Shown in pieces: positions 7,705 to 16,774 of a stretch of DNA of 64,000 nucleotides. The first letter of the stretch is position 1. Every line of letters begins with the position of its first letter. A model generated the notes under the pieces. The model did no database searches, was not told the origin of the DNA, and saw nothing but the letters and a program-made list of their open reading frames with translations. The translations under genes and the position numbers were made by a program. Origin of the DNA: CAYMPH01 sp964392365 (GTDB lineage Bacteria > Spirochaetota > UBA4802 > UBA5550); contig CAYMPH010000017.1 of the NCBI GenBank assembly GCA_964392365.1, positions 23,174-87,173 of the forward strand, given 5' to 3'.

Positions 7705-8984
7705 TATTTTCTGTTAAAAAATCAAATGTTTCCGGCAAAGTAAATATTCCCGGGTCAAAATCCCACACCATCAGAGCTCTTGCATTTTCTCTGATGGCGC
7801 AAGGCCGTTCCGGAATAAAATTTCCTCTTGTTTCATCTGATACACTATCCGGTCTTGAGATGATCAGATCTTTCGGTGCGGAAGTCACAGAAGAAGGAAA
7901 TACCTGGTCTGTTTCCGGAACCGGCGGGCTTCTCAAAACTCCTGAAAATGTTGTTGATATAGGAAATTCCGGTACATCTCTGTACATAGGGCTTGGTCTT
8001 GCTTCATTGATAAACGGATATACTGTTTTTACCGGAGATGCCCAGATCAGGAAAAGGCCGGTACAGGGACTGCTTGATTCGCTGAACAGACTTGGAACGG
8101 AGACTGTTTCAACAAGACAGAATGGATTGCCTCCTGTGATTGTAAAGGGACCGTTAAAGGGTGGTGTTACGGAAGTCGAGGCTGTGACATCTCAATATCT
8201 GACCTCTCTCCTTATTGCCTGTGCATTTGCTGAAGGGAAATCTGTAATTCATATACCGCTTTTAAATGAAAAGCCATATGTTGAAATGACTCTTGCATGG
8301 ATGGACAGGCTTGGCCTGAAATACGAAAATAATGATTTTAAAACTATCACAGTAGAAGGCAGACAGAAGGTTGCCGGATTCGAATATTATGTTCCTGCTG
8401 ATTTTTCTTCAGCTGCTTTTTTTATGGCTGCTGCAGCTGTTACAAATTCGGAACTGGCGTTAAACGGGCTTGATTATAATGATACGCAGGGAGACAAAGC
8501 CCTGGTCGGCATACTTGAAAAAATGGGTTGTAAAGTAAAAATTGATAATATGAAAATAACCATTAAGGGCGAATATCTTACCGGCGGTACTTTTGACTTA
8601 AATGCAATACCTGATGCTCTTCCGGCTCTTGCTGTAACTGCTTGTTTTGCAGAAGGCGAAACAAGGCTTATAAATGTTCCTCAGGCAAGACTCAAGGAAA
8701 CCGACAGGATTTCCGTAATGTGTAACGAGCTGAAAAAAATGGGGGCTGATATTAGAGAGCTTCCAGACGGTCTTGTTATAAGAGGATCAGAGCTTTACGG
8801 CGCAAAGCTTGACGGGCATGGTGATCACAGGGTTGTAATGTCTTTGTCTGTGGCCGGTTTAGGCGCCTCCGGATTTACTGAGATAAATACAGCTGAATCT
8901 GTTTCAGTAACATTCCCTGATTTTTTCAATCTGATGAAAAGCATTGGCGCTGATATAGTGAAACTGAATGAAACGGAGGCATGA
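7701..8984 (+). CDS. aroA: 3-phosphoshikimate 1-carboxyvinyltransferase (EPSP synthase)
   Basis: 427 residues, full length. It joins shikimate-3-phosphate and PEP to make EPSP in the shikimate pathway in the cytoplasm. Signatures are IPGSKSHTIRALAF at the N-terminus (substrate Lys/Ser), GNSGTSLY (in place of the usual GNAGTA) near 97, GDAQIRKRP near 113, RLKETDRI near 332 and DHRVVMSL near 373. It sits in a coupled pair with chorismate mutase, the enzyme two steps later. Confidence 0.95.
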   Translation: MIFSVKKSNVSGKVNIPGSKSHTIRALAFSLMAQGRSGIKFPLVSSDTLSGLEMIRSFGAEVTEEGNTWSVSGTGGLLKTPENVVDIGNSGTSLYIGLGLASLINGYTVFTGDAQIRKRPVQGLLDSLNRLGTETVSTRQNGLPPVIVKGPLKGGVTEVEAVTSQYLTSLLIACAFAEGKSVIHIPLLNEKPYVEMTLAWMDRLGLKYENNDFKTITVEGRQKVAGFEYYVPADFSSAAFFMAAAAVTNSELALNGLDYNDTQGDKALVGILEKMGCKVKIDNMKITIKGEYLTGGTFDLNAIPDALPALAVTACFAEGETRLINVPQARLKETDRISVMCNELKKMGADIRELPDGLVIRGSELYGAKLDGHGDHRVVMSLSVAGLGASGFTEINTAESVSVTFPDFFNLMKSIGADIVKLNETEA

Positions 8985-9382
8985 TGGCAGTTAGAGGTGT
9001 AAGGGGTGCGACAAGTATTCTTGAAAATACAAAAGAAGAAATAATCGGCAGGACCCGGGAGATGCTTGAGATAATGATTAATAAAAATAATATCAGTATC
9101 GAAGATATTGCATCTGCAGTATTTTCTGTTACAGACGGGATAGATGCTGAATTTCCAGCAGTAGCTGCCAGAAAACTCGGATGGGTCTACACTCCTCTTA
9201 TGTGTACGAATGAAATACCTGTGGCAGGCAGCCTTAAAAACTGCATCAGGGTGCTGCTTCATATTAATTCTGAAAAAAAACAGGATGAAATGATTCACAT
9301 ATATTTATATGACGCTGAAAAACTCCGCCCTGATCTTAATAGCGGAATTGAAAATAAATATTATACGTCTGAAAAAACCTGA
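8981..9382 (+). CDS. aroH: Chorismate mutase, AroH type
   Basis: 133 residues, the length of the trimeric B. subtilis type. It converts chorismate to prephenate for Phe/Tyr synthesis. Active-site residues known for that family are all visible: the Arg in VRGVRGAT, Glu in CTNEIPVAGSL, Arg in CIRVLLHIN and Tyr in YLYDAEKLRPDL. The start overlaps the aroA stop; two adjacent ATGs (8981 and 8984) are both possible after a GGAGG site. Confidence 0.93.
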   Translation: MMAVRGVRGATSILENTKEEIIGRTREMLEIMINKNNISIEDIASAVFSVTDGIDAEFPAVAARKLGWVYTPLMCTNEIPVAGSLKNCIRVLLHINSEKKQDEMIHIYLYDAEKLRPDLNSGIENKYYTSEKT

Positions 9383-9392
9383 GCTGTTGAGA

Positions 9393-10160
9393 ATGATCAA
9401 TACAAGAAAATATTCCGCTTCAATTATTATAATAATGATTCTTTATGGATCAGTATTTTCTCAGGAACAGCGGAAAATTGAAATTACTGCCCAGGGTATT
9501 CTAGCCAGGGTTGATAATATAATGAAGTATCCGCAGGGCCAGATTAAAGGAGTAATTAAACATATCAGGCCTGACGGAAAGTCATATGTAATTGACCTTT
9601 CCGGATTTGTCTCAGGCGATGACTGCCTCTTCAAGTTCAGCAGCAGCGAAAGGGGAGACCAGGTAAAGATTCTTTATAATATGAAGGGTGAGGATATATG
9701 GGTTTATAATATTCTTGCAATCCGTCTTTATCATAAGCTCGGAATTGATAAATTCGATCCGATACTTTCTACAAATTTTGCCTATCTGGATCTTTCAAAT
9801 GCCGAGCTGCAGACAAATTACACTGCAACAATAGAAGGCGATGCTTTTATCAGAGGATTCGATTCATATAAAATCATTCTCCGTCCTATTTTTAAAACAA
9901 GCGAGTATGGTCAGCTGACATTGTTTGTTACAAAAGACAAATTTATTCCGCTGAGAATTGACTATCATGACAGGGATAAGGTTATTTTTAAATTTCTTAC
10001 TATTGCGAAAACAATGGAGAAAGATGGAAGAATTCTTCCAATAAGATACGATATGATGGATATCCGCCAGGGAACAGTTTCTATAATAAGTTTTACAGCT
10101 TTTGATAATGCAGTCAAGCTTGACAGGTCAATGTTCAGATCAGAGAGACTGGGGGAATAA
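9393..10160 (+). CDS. Exported LolA-like (outer membrane lipoprotein-sorting type) protein
   Basis: 255 residues from the ATG I prefer; a longer frame running into aroH exists, but only this start gives a clean signal peptide (basic start, hydrophobic IIIIMILYGSVFS, then QEQ). The mature part is rich in beta strands with the half-barrel pattern of the LolA-like fold family usually annotated outer membrane lipoprotein-sorting protein: a KGEDIWVYN strand, and an LTLFVTKDKFIPLRIDYHD strand pair toward the end. It would act in the periplasm, perhaps carrying lipid or lipoprotein. It lies 10 bases after aroH and 3 before rsmE in a run of same-strand genes with no functional link. Confidence 0.7.
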   Translation: MINTRKYSASIIIIMILYGSVFSQEQRKIEITAQGILARVDNIMKYPQGQIKGVIKHIRPDGKSYVIDLSGFVSGDDCLFKFSSSERGDQVKILYNMKGEDIWVYNILAIRLYHKLGIDKFDPILSTNFAYLDLSNAELQTNYTATIEGDAFIRGFDSYKIILRPIFKTSEYGQLTLFVTKDKFIPLRIDYHDRDKVIFKFLTIAKTMEKDGRILPIRYDMMDIRQGTVSIISFTAFDNAVKLDRSMFRSERLGE

Positions 10161-10163
10161 AAA

Positions 10164-10883
10164 TTGCCGCAGTTTTTTTTAAATGAAATAAAATCCGATG
10201 GAAGCTTTATAATCGGCGGAAGCGATTTTTATCATCTGTCAAAAGTAAGGCGTATTAAGATAAATGATGCAATTAAAGTAAGATATAATGGAATCCTCTA
10301 TGAGGCATCAGTTATGAATATATATACAGACTTCCTTGAAGCAAAGCTCGGCCGGATTGTTTCGGATTCTGCTGAAATAATTGATGTTACTTTGATGTGT
10401 GCAATTCTTAAATCCGGAAATTTTGATTTTGTAATTCAAAAGGCAGTTGAAACCGGCGCTTCCCGCATAATACCTGTTAATACAGAAAGAACCATAACTG
10501 ACATTTCAAATAAAAAGAAATCTAAAATAGAAAGATGGAAAAAAATCTCTCTTGAAGCATCAAAACAGTCTTTAAGGGATCTTCCGCCTGAAATTTGCGA
10601 ACCTCTTGAATATAATAAAGCTCTAAATATCGAAAGCAGCGGTATAAAGATTATAGCACATCCAGGTGCTGAAATAAATATAAAGGATGCTTTAGACCGA
10701 GTTGAAAAGAATACTCCTGTTACAGTTCTAATCGGCCCTGAAGGTGGATTTACTGACAGGGAACTTTCTGAGGCATATGATAAAGGTTTTACTGGTGTTA
10801 ATTTCGGCTTCAGTCATCTAAGGGCTGAAACAGCAGTTATAGTTTTTTTATCAATTATTATTTATGAAATGAGCGGGAAATGA
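10164..10883 (+). CDS. rsmE: 16S rRNA (uracil1498-N3)-methyltransferase RsmE
   Basis: 239 residues. It begins at TTG after a gggggaat ribosome site; the sequence from there, MPQFFL, matches the family's usual start. It has the N-terminal PUA-like barrel (HLSKVRRIK) and a C-terminal SPOUT fold with the knotted SAM site: GPEGGFTDRE and LRAETAVI. It methylates U1498 of 16S rRNA. Its stop overlaps the thiS start by 4 bases. Confidence 0.93.
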   Translation: MPQFFLNEIKSDGSFIIGGSDFYHLSKVRRIKINDAIKVRYNGILYEASVMNIYTDFLEAKLGRIVSDSAEIIDVTLMCAILKSGNFDFVIQKAVETGASRIIPVNTERTITDISNKKKSKIERWKKISLEASKQSLRDLPPEICEPLEYNKALNIESSGIKIIAHPGAEINIKDALDRVEKNTPVTVLIGPEGGFTDRELSEAYDKGFTGVNFGFSHLRAETAVIVFLSIIIYEMSGK

Positions 10884-11077
10884 AAATCAGGGTAAACGGA
10901 AACGATATTGATTTCGAAGGCGGAATTATAAATGACCTACTTGATTTTTATAAAATCAGCAAGGATAGAGTTATTGTTGAAAAAAATTCATTAGTAGTTC
11001 ATAGGGATAAATTCAATTCTGAAGTTATTTCAGATGGTGATGTTATAGAAATAGTTTCATTTGTCGGCGGCGGCTGA
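10880..11077 (+). CDS. thiS: Sulfur carrier protein ThiS
   Basis: 65 residues with the ubiquitin-like fold pattern (VNGNDIDF start, LLDFYKIS helix, IVEKNSLVVHRD, DGDVIEIVSFVGGG end). The terminal Gly pair is the site of thiocarboxylation that delivers sulfur for the thiazole ring of thiamine. ThiF, ThiG and ThiH are not in the window and must be elsewhere. It is coupled to the thiD2/thiE fusion that follows. Confidence 0.9.
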   Translation: MKIRVNGNDIDFEGGIINDLLDFYKISKDRVIVEKNSLVVHRDKFNSEVISDGDVIEIVSFVGGG

Positions 11078-11078
11078 A

Positions 11079-12149
11079 ATGACGGGTTCGATATATACTG
11101 CTCTGGATGCCAATTTTAACAGATGCATGGAAGGACTTCGTGTCTGCGAGGACATATTCAGGTTTTATTATTTAAATCATGACTTGTCTTCCAGCTTTAA
11201 AAAGCTGAGGCATAGTATCAAACACTCAATAAAATCACTGCCGGGAAATATGCTTTTATCCTCAAGAGATGTAAACGCGGATAAGCAGAAATTTGCAGAT
11301 GCAGTTTCAGGTGAAATAAGAGAAAACATTCAGGATGTTTTCAAAGCGAATATTCACAGGGCTATTGAAGCAGCTAGGGTAATTGAAGAATTATCAAAAA
11401 TTCTTTCTTCCTCATTATCTGCAGATTTTCAATCACTAAGATTCAGTTTGTATGATATTGAAAAGATTGCTTTCTCTTATATTATAAAAACCGTTAAAGT
11501 GAATAATCTGAAAGGAAAGCTTTATGCTATTCTTGATTCAGAATTTATAAAAGAAAACAGCTACAGGAAGACAGCTGAATCTTTTATAAAAGGCGGTGCA
11601 GGAGCAATTCAGCTCAGGATGAAAAACTCATCAGGAAAGGAATTCCTTTCAACTGCAATGGAAATTTCTGATTTATGTAAAAGTGCAGATGTTCTTTTCA
11701 TTGTCAATGATCATCCGGCTATAGCTTTTCTTTCAAATTCTGACGGAATTCATTTGGGGCAGGATGACATATCAATAAAAGATGCAGGAAAAATAATTAC
11801 TCATGATTCGATAATTGGTATTTCAACACATTCTTATGATCAGGCTTGCGAAGCAGACATAGAGTTTCCTGATTATATTGCTATAGGTCCTGTATTTAAT
11901 ACGTCCAGCAAAAACGGAAATGACATTCATGGTATTGGCGTTGATATAATAAAAAAAATTAAATCTGAAATAGATAAACCGCTTGTGGCAATTGGCGGTA
12001 TCAGCAAAGAAAATATTAAGGAAGTAATTGAAGCCGGAGCTGATAGTGCAGCAGTAATATCCGCTCTTTATAAAAATGGGAATTATGCAGAAAATGCAAG
12101 AGAGCTTTCGGATTTAATAATTGAGGCCCTCGGCAGAAAGACTAATTGA
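11079..12149 (+). CDS. thiE: Fused ThiD2 (HMP-P kinase) and thiamine-phosphate synthase
   Basis: 356 residues from the ATG just past the thiS stop; a TTG six codons earlier is less likely. Residues 1 to about 145 are the ThiD2 domain (LDANFNRCMEGLRVCEDI, a helical domain shown in other bacteria to phosphorylate HMP phosphate). Residues about 150-356 are the ThiE TIM barrel: QLRMKN, VNDHPAIA, GIHLGQDD, IGISTHS, IGPVFNTSSK, VAIGGISKEN. Together they make HMP-PP and join it to the thiazole phosphate, giving thiamine phosphate. Its end overlaps the convergent gene by 8 bases. Confidence 0.92.
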   Translation: MTGSIYTALDANFNRCMEGLRVCEDIFRFYYLNHDLSSSFKKLRHSIKHSIKSLPGNMLLSSRDVNADKQKFADAVSGEIRENIQDVFKANIHRAIEAARVIEELSKILSSSLSADFQSLRFSLYDIEKIAFSYIIKTVKVNNLKGKLYAILDSEFIKENSYRKTAESFIKGGAGAIQLRMKNSSGKEFLSTAMEISDLCKSADVLFIVNDHPAIAFLSNSDGIHLGQDDISIKDAGKIITHDSIIGISTHSYDQACEADIEFPDYIAIGPVFNTSSKNGNDIHGIGVDIIKKIKSEIDKPLVAIGGISKENIKEVIEAGADSAAVISALYKNGNYAENARELSDLIIEALGRKTN

Positions 12150-12927
12150 GCACAATATGGTTTTTGCCGAATAACTTAACCCTGCCGGGAGATATCCCTG
12201 AATTCCCGACTTTATTAAAGACTTTAATTTTGGAAGAAATAAAATCTTTTGTTGAGTAAATCCTCTTACCTGTTCGTGTTGCAGAAAAATTTTTCCTTCC
12301 GCTGTCTGGAATAATATAATAATTATTTTTCCCTTCTTCCGAGTTTATTTTTGAAAACAGGTTTCTGCAGATATATTTTTCGTTTCCATCTGTTATTTCC
12401 AGGATTCCGAATCCCATGTTTTTTTCTGTAATCTGCCTGTTGTTTTTTAAAATTTTTATATCATTATATTTAAGTATAAACCAGGATCCGTTCTTTTCAA
12501 AGGTCAGCCATTTATGCTTTATTTCTTTTTTCGGATCTATAATTATTTTAATAGGAATATCTGATTCAATACTGTGATGCACTGCAGGGAAATTTTCAAG
12601 ACTTTCTTCTGTCATTGAGGTTATTTTATCAATTAAAAATGAAATTAAATTAAAATCAATCCTCCCATTATTATTCTTATACTCAGTCATTAGAGCTTTG
12701 AGTTTTAAAACATAATCCCCGCCTTTTACCTCGTTTAAACAGGAATAAATAGAAGAAAGAATGTTGATTTTATCAATTATTTCATCGAAAAGAAATTCAA
12801 AATCGGGCTGGTTTTTTTCAAGTTTATTGATGGATAAAATAAGAGATTGCTTTATATCTTCAATCTGCTGGAGATTCCTATTCCAGAATTCAGAATAATT
12901 CAATGTTTCAGAATGGGTTTCGTTCAT
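12142..12927 (-). CDS. Hypothetical protein, no recognised family
   Basis: 261 residues from the ATG I chose. A frame extended 24 codons to a TTG exists, but that TTG lies in a TTGACT that itself looks like a -35 box. The N-terminal half is helical and acidic; the C-terminal half is basic and strand-rich, ending with a GRVKLFGKNHIVLN strand. There is no signal peptide or membrane helix. Two-part proteins of this kind occur among signalling adaptors, but no catalytic motif is visible and I do not assign one. It is convergent with thiE. Confidence 0.55.
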   Translation of the reverse strand: MNETHSETLNYSEFWNRNLQQIEDIKQSLILSINKLEKNQPDFEFLFDEIIDKINILSSIYSCLNEVKGGDYVLKLKALMTEYKNNNGRIDFNLISFLIDKITSMTEESLENFPAVHHSIESDIPIKIIIDPKKEIKHKWLTFEKNGSWFILKYNDIKILKNNRQITEKNMGFGILEITDGNEKYICRNLFSKINSEEGKNNYYIIPDSGRKNFSATRTGKRIYSTKDFISSKIKVFNKVGNSGISPGRVKLFGKNHIVLN

Positions 12928-13113
12928 AATGTTTTTTTCGGAGTATTCCGGTTTTTTGTCACAGAGATGCAAATTTAATGTATTTTTTATTATAGTCAAG
13001 GATTAAATCGATTATAAAATGGTTTATTCTATATATTTTAGTGCCGATAATGAAAAGAATAGCAAAAATATAAAAAGGATTTTATATTTATCAAATTGTT
13101 CAAGGATGAACCT

Positions 13114-13242
13114 ATGAAAAAAGTAGTTGATTTAATGACTTACAGAATTGAAAAAGCTATAAAAGAAAACGGTTTCACAATTAAAAAAGACAGCAGAAAA
13201 AAAGTTAAAATTCTGATCAAGATGAAATCAAAAGAAAGGTAA
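13114..13242 (+). CDS. 42-residue basic peptide upstream of greA
   Basis: A short frame starting MKKVVDLMTYRIEKAIKENG, with an aagga ribosome site 7 bases ahead of the ATG and a stop 13 bases before greA. It is strongly basic in the second half (KKDSRKKVKILIKMKSKER). The spacing and ribosome site argue that it is translated, probably with greA. I do not recognise the family. It could also be a leader peptide. Confidence 0.45.
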   Translation: MKKVVDLMTYRIEKAIKENGFTIKKDSRKKVKILIKMKSKER

Positions 13243-13255
13243 GGTATTGCAATAG

Positions 13256-13747
13256 ATGTTGGATTTAGAAGCAAAAAAACAGCAGCTGAAAGTTGAGCTT
13301 GAAAAACTTAAATATGAATTCAAGGTTGATCTTCCCAAAAGAATAAATGAAGCAAGAGAATATGGCGATTTAAAGGAAAATGCCGAATACCATGCAGCCA
13401 GGGAAAGGCAATCCATGGTAGAGGCATTAATAGCCCAGCTCACTCAGCAGTTAAATCAGATGAGTGCACTTAAGATTGAGGATATTTCAACTGATAAAAT
13501 CGGTTATGGTTCAAAAATTACAGTTGTAGACAAAGATTCAGATTCCAGGATCGAATTTACCCTTGTCTCTCCGGGGGATGTAAACCCGTCTGAAGGTAAA
13601 ATATCCATATCTTCTCCGATTGGTGCTGCCCTGAACGGAAAAGCAGCCGGTGATGTAGTTGAGTTTGTAATACCTGCAGGCAAAAGAAAATATTATATCG
13701 AGAAATTCATTACTGTCCATGGCGGGACGTTTGAAAAAAAAGTTTGA
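13256..13747 (+). CDS. greA: Transcription elongation factor GreA
   Basis: 163 residues. An N-terminal coiled coil carries the acidic tip motif EAREYGDLKENAEYH that reaches into the RNA polymerase secondary channel and stimulates transcript cleavage. The C-terminal FKBP-like domain follows (VSPGDVNPSEGKISISSPIGAALNGK). Length and motifs are standard. An aaggt ribosome site precedes the ATG. Confidence 0.95.
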   Translation: MLDLEAKKQQLKVELEKLKYEFKVDLPKRINEAREYGDLKENAEYHAARERQSMVEALIAQLTQQLNQMSALKIEDISTDKIGYGSKITVVDKDSDSRIEFTLVSPGDVNPSEGKISISSPIGAALNGKAAGDVVEFVIPAGKRKYYIEKFITVHGGTFEKKV

Positions 13748-13756
13748 GGTTGGTGA

Positions 13757-14977
13757 ATGGCTAATATAAAAGAATTTCAAGGCTTTCGTCCGGATACCGG
13801 TTCGGCAGCGAAAATATCTTCTCTGCCGTATGATGTTTTTTCAGATAATGAAGCAAGACGTGAATCTGAAAAGGAGCCGGCAACTTTTCTTAGAATAACC
13901 AGGCCTGAAATTGATCTCGCTTCTGATATAAATATTTATAGTGATGCAGTTTATAATAAAGGCAAAGAAAACCTTAAAAAATATATTGATGATGGAATAC
14001 TAAAACAGGATTCTACTCCATGTTTTTATTTATATACTCTTGTTATGAAAGGGAGATCACAGACCGGACTAGTTGCCACTGTCAGCATTGATGATTATGT
14101 TAACGGAATCATCAAAAAGCATGAGCTTACAAGAGTTGAAAAAGAAAATGACAGAATAAAACATCTCGATACAGTCAATGCACATACCGGGCTTGTATAT
14201 CTTCTATATAAAGAATCCGGAAAATCCGTATTTTCTGATTATGAAAAACTTGAACCTGTTTATGATTTTACTGCAGCAGGAGGTGTGAGGCATATTTTCA
14301 GGGTTATCAATGATCCTGCTGCTATAATAAAAATTAAAAATGCCATGTCCGGGAAAGATCTATATATTGCAGATGGACATCATAGAGCTGCTTCAGCTGT
14401 AAATGTGGGACTGGCGAGAAGAAAGAAAAATTCCAGTCATAACGGTTCTGAAAAATATAATTATTTTTTATCTGTAATTTTTCCTCATAATGAGCTTATG
14501 ATTATGCCGTATAACAGGGTTGTTAAAGATCTGAACGGGCTTTCGCCCGAAGCTTTTATTGCCAAGGTGTCTGAAAAATTTTCTGTTTCTGTTTCCGGTG
14601 TGAAATCTCCTGAGAGAATGCATGAATTTTCAATGTACCTTGGCGGGAAATGGTATACAGTTAAACCGGAATTTAAGCTGGAAAGCGGTGTTCTTGATCA
14701 GCTGGATGCAAAGATATTGCAGGATAAATTGCTTTCTCCGGTTCTTGGAATAAGCGATCCGAGAAAAGATAAAAGAATAGATTTTATTGGCGGAATACGC
14801 GGAACAGATGAGCTTGAAAAAAGGGTTGATTCCGGTATGGATGTTGTTGCTTTTTCAATGTTTCCGACTGTTGTTGACCAGTTGATAAAAGTATCAGATG
14901 CAGGGGAACTTATGCCTCCAAAATCTACATGGTTTGAACCAAAACTCAGAGATGGGCTTGTGGTGGATTGTCTTTAG
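13757..14977 (+). CDS. DUF1015 family protein
   Basis: 406 residues, full length for DUF1015. Conserved features are the SSLPYDVFSDNEAR start, RVEKENDRIKHLD near 125, the central ADGHHRAASA near 208, PYNRVVKDL and a C-terminal FSMFPTVVDQL. The ADGHHR motif resembles the phosphate-binding GxxR motif of ParB/SerK-like proteins and suggests nucleotide or phosphate handling, but no reaction is established for the family. It starts 9 bases after greA and is probably in the same transcript. Often found near serine or one-carbon genes elsewhere; not here. Confidence 0.8.
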   Translation: MANIKEFQGFRPDTGSAAKISSLPYDVFSDNEARRESEKEPATFLRITRPEIDLASDINIYSDAVYNKGKENLKKYIDDGILKQDSTPCFYLYTLVMKGRSQTGLVATVSIDDYVNGIIKKHELTRVEKENDRIKHLDTVNAHTGLVYLLYKESGKSVFSDYEKLEPVYDFTAAGGVRHIFRVINDPAAIIKIKNAMSGKDLYIADGHHRAASAVNVGLARRKKNSSHNGSEKYNYFLSVIFPHNELMIMPYNRVVKDLNGLSPEAFIAKVSEKFSVSVSGVKSPERMHEFSMYLGGKWYTVKPEFKLESGVLDQLDAKILQDKLLSPVLGISDPRKDKRIDFIGGIRGTDELEKRVDSGMDVVAFSMFPTVVDQLIKVSDAGELMPPKSTWFEPKLRDGLVVDCL

Positions 14978-14988
14978 GTTTATTTAAC

Positions 14989-15061
<73 letters not shown>

Positions 15062-15077
15062 TGTTTAAGACTTTCGG

Positions 15078-15106
15078 ATATTTTGAATATCTCTGTTATT
15101 TGTCAA
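15078..15106 (-). promoter_or_regulatory. Candidate promoter of the tRNA-Ala gene
   Basis: Consensus TTGACA on the minus strand 40 bases upstream of the mature tRNA 5' end. The -10 is weak (AAATAT at 17 or CAAAAT at 15 spacing), but the position suits a tRNA promoter. Confidence 0.4.
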
Positions 15107-15201
15107 TTATTATTCCAGTATTGAAATTATTTCTAAAATTTATCTATTAATTTTGTTATGTAATATTTTATTGTAAAAAAAATATTAAAACAAGAACAAT
15201 C

Positions 15202-15231
15202 TTGACAAATATATCGAGTTGTTTCTATATT
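15202..15231 (+). promoter_or_regulatory. Promoter for the TPR/NTE-like gene cluster
   Basis: TTGACA, 18-base spacer, TATATT. It would start a leader of about 170 bases before the first TPR gene. The leader contains a 7-bp inverted repeat (15321-15327 with 15350-15356) and an AT-rich near-palindrome (15260-15298). Confidence 0.55.
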
Positions 15232-15406
15232 AAATAATTAAATTATGGGAACCTCTAAAAATTAGTTTTTTCAGATAAAAAATATGAATAAAACTGATTT
15301 TTACTATTGTTGTGAACCCGAGGGAATGTTAATAAAATGATTTATCGGGATTCCCTTATTTTAATAAATACTATATTCTTGTTTTATCGACAGGATTCTT
15401 AACAAT

Positions 15407-16756
15407 ATGCTGACATATATAATGATATTTGTTTTTTTTGCCATGTTTGCTATAATAGTTTTATATATAGTACAAACATTTGTTGTTCCTAAAAAGATTG
15501 ATGAATTAGCTCAAATGATTGAAGCAGGACAAACAAAACTGGCGATAAAAAAACTGAATGATGTACTTGAAAAAGATGATAGAAATGCCTATGCTCATTT
15601 TCTCCTTGGAACTGCTTATTTAAAAGAAAATAATATTCAATACGGAATAGTTGAATACCGTCAGGTGCTTAAGCTCGCCAAATTTGATGATAAAGTAAGA
15701 GAAACAGTAGTCCGATCTAATCTGGCAAAATTATATAAAGACAGAAAATCACTTGAAGAAGCAAAAAATGAATATCTTATTCTTACAAAAATAGATCCTG
15801 CTAATTTTGAAAATTATTTCGAACTCGGGAAAATATTTTTTGATGTGAATGTAATGGAAAAAGCTGCAGGATTTTTCAAAAAAAGTCTGGCTTCAAATCC
15901 TAACTATGAACCATCATATTATTATCTCGGCCAGATAAATTATAGAGCCGGTACTTATGTTGATGCGAAGCAGATGTTTATTAATTCCATTAAACTCGAT
16001 CCATCTAACTATAAATCACATTATTATCTGGGGCTTGTTCTAAGGCAGATTGGCGATTACGAGTGGGCCATAAAAGAATTTGAAACTGCCCAGAAAAGTG
16101 ATGAATTAAAAGTGAAAGCTTTTCTCGCAAAAGGTTCATGTCTTATGGATAAGGTGCAGTATCCTAAAGCTATAATGGAATTTGAACGTGGCCTGAAATT
16201 TTCTAAAAGAGGATCTGAAACTGATCTGAATTTAAGATATTTTATGGCTGAATGCCATGAGAAGATGAGAGATATTCATTCTGCAATTGTCAATTGGGAG
16301 AAAATTGCTGAATCGAACAACAATTTCAGAGATGTTCAGGAAAAATTAAGAAATTATTCCGAGTTCAGACAGGATGACAGGATAAAAGATTTTATGATAG
16401 CCGGATTATCTCAATTCGAACATATGACAAGAAAAATGGTGGAATCCATGGGGTTTAATGTCATGGAAATTGAAATAATCAATGACACTGAAATTGAAAT
16501 AATTGCTTCAGATTCAGAAGGCAAATGGAGAAATGCAAGGCAGTTTAATAAAATAATCAGGGTAATAAGAACAACTGATCAGGTTCAGGAAAGACTGCTG
16601 CGGACGCTGCACGAGGGGTTGAAGCTAAAAAACGCTCTCAGGGTAGTTATTATTACTGCCGGGGATTTTGATTCTAAATCAATTGAATTCGCAAATACAA
16701 GACCGATTGATCTTTTTGGTAAAACCGAACTGATAAATCTTCTTAAGAAGATTTAA
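15407..16756 (+). CDS. Membrane-anchored TPR protein with C-terminal Mrr-like domain
   Basis: 449 residues. One N-terminal membrane helix (about 3-28) is followed by PKK, which by the positive-inside rule places the rest in the cytoplasm. About eight TPR-type helix pairs cover residues 35-325 (for example AHFLLGTAYLKENN, SYYYLGQINYRAGTY, SHYYLGLVLRQIGDY). Residues about 340-449 have the strand/helix pattern of Mrr-type restriction endonuclease folds (a helix with ESMGFNV, RVVIITAGDF, ANTRPIDLFGKTELINLL), but the D and QxK catalytic positions are not conserved. It is probably a scaffold. A paralogue with the same layout lies about 6 kb downstream. Confidence 0.7.
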   Translation: MLTYIMIFVFFAMFAIIVLYIVQTFVVPKKIDELAQMIEAGQTKLAIKKLNDVLEKDDRNAYAHFLLGTAYLKENNIQYGIVEYRQVLKLAKFDDKVRETVVRSNLAKLYKDRKSLEEAKNEYLILTKIDPANFENYFELGKIFFDVNVMEKAAGFFKKSLASNPNYEPSYYYLGQINYRAGTYVDAKQMFINSIKLDPSNYKSHYYLGLVLRQIGDYEWAIKEFETAQKSDELKVKAFLAKGSCLMDKVQYPKAIMEFERGLKFSKRGSETDLNLRYFMAECHEKMRDIHSAIVNWEKIAESNNNFRDVQEKLRNYSEFRQDDRIKDFMIAGLSQFEHMTRKMVESMGFNVMEIEIINDTEIEIIASDSEGKWRNARQFNKIIRVIRTTDQVQERLLRTLHEGLKLKNALRVVIITAGDFDSKSIEFANTRPIDLFGKTELINLLKKI

Positions 16757-16774
16757 CTGGCGGAGCCGGTTGTA

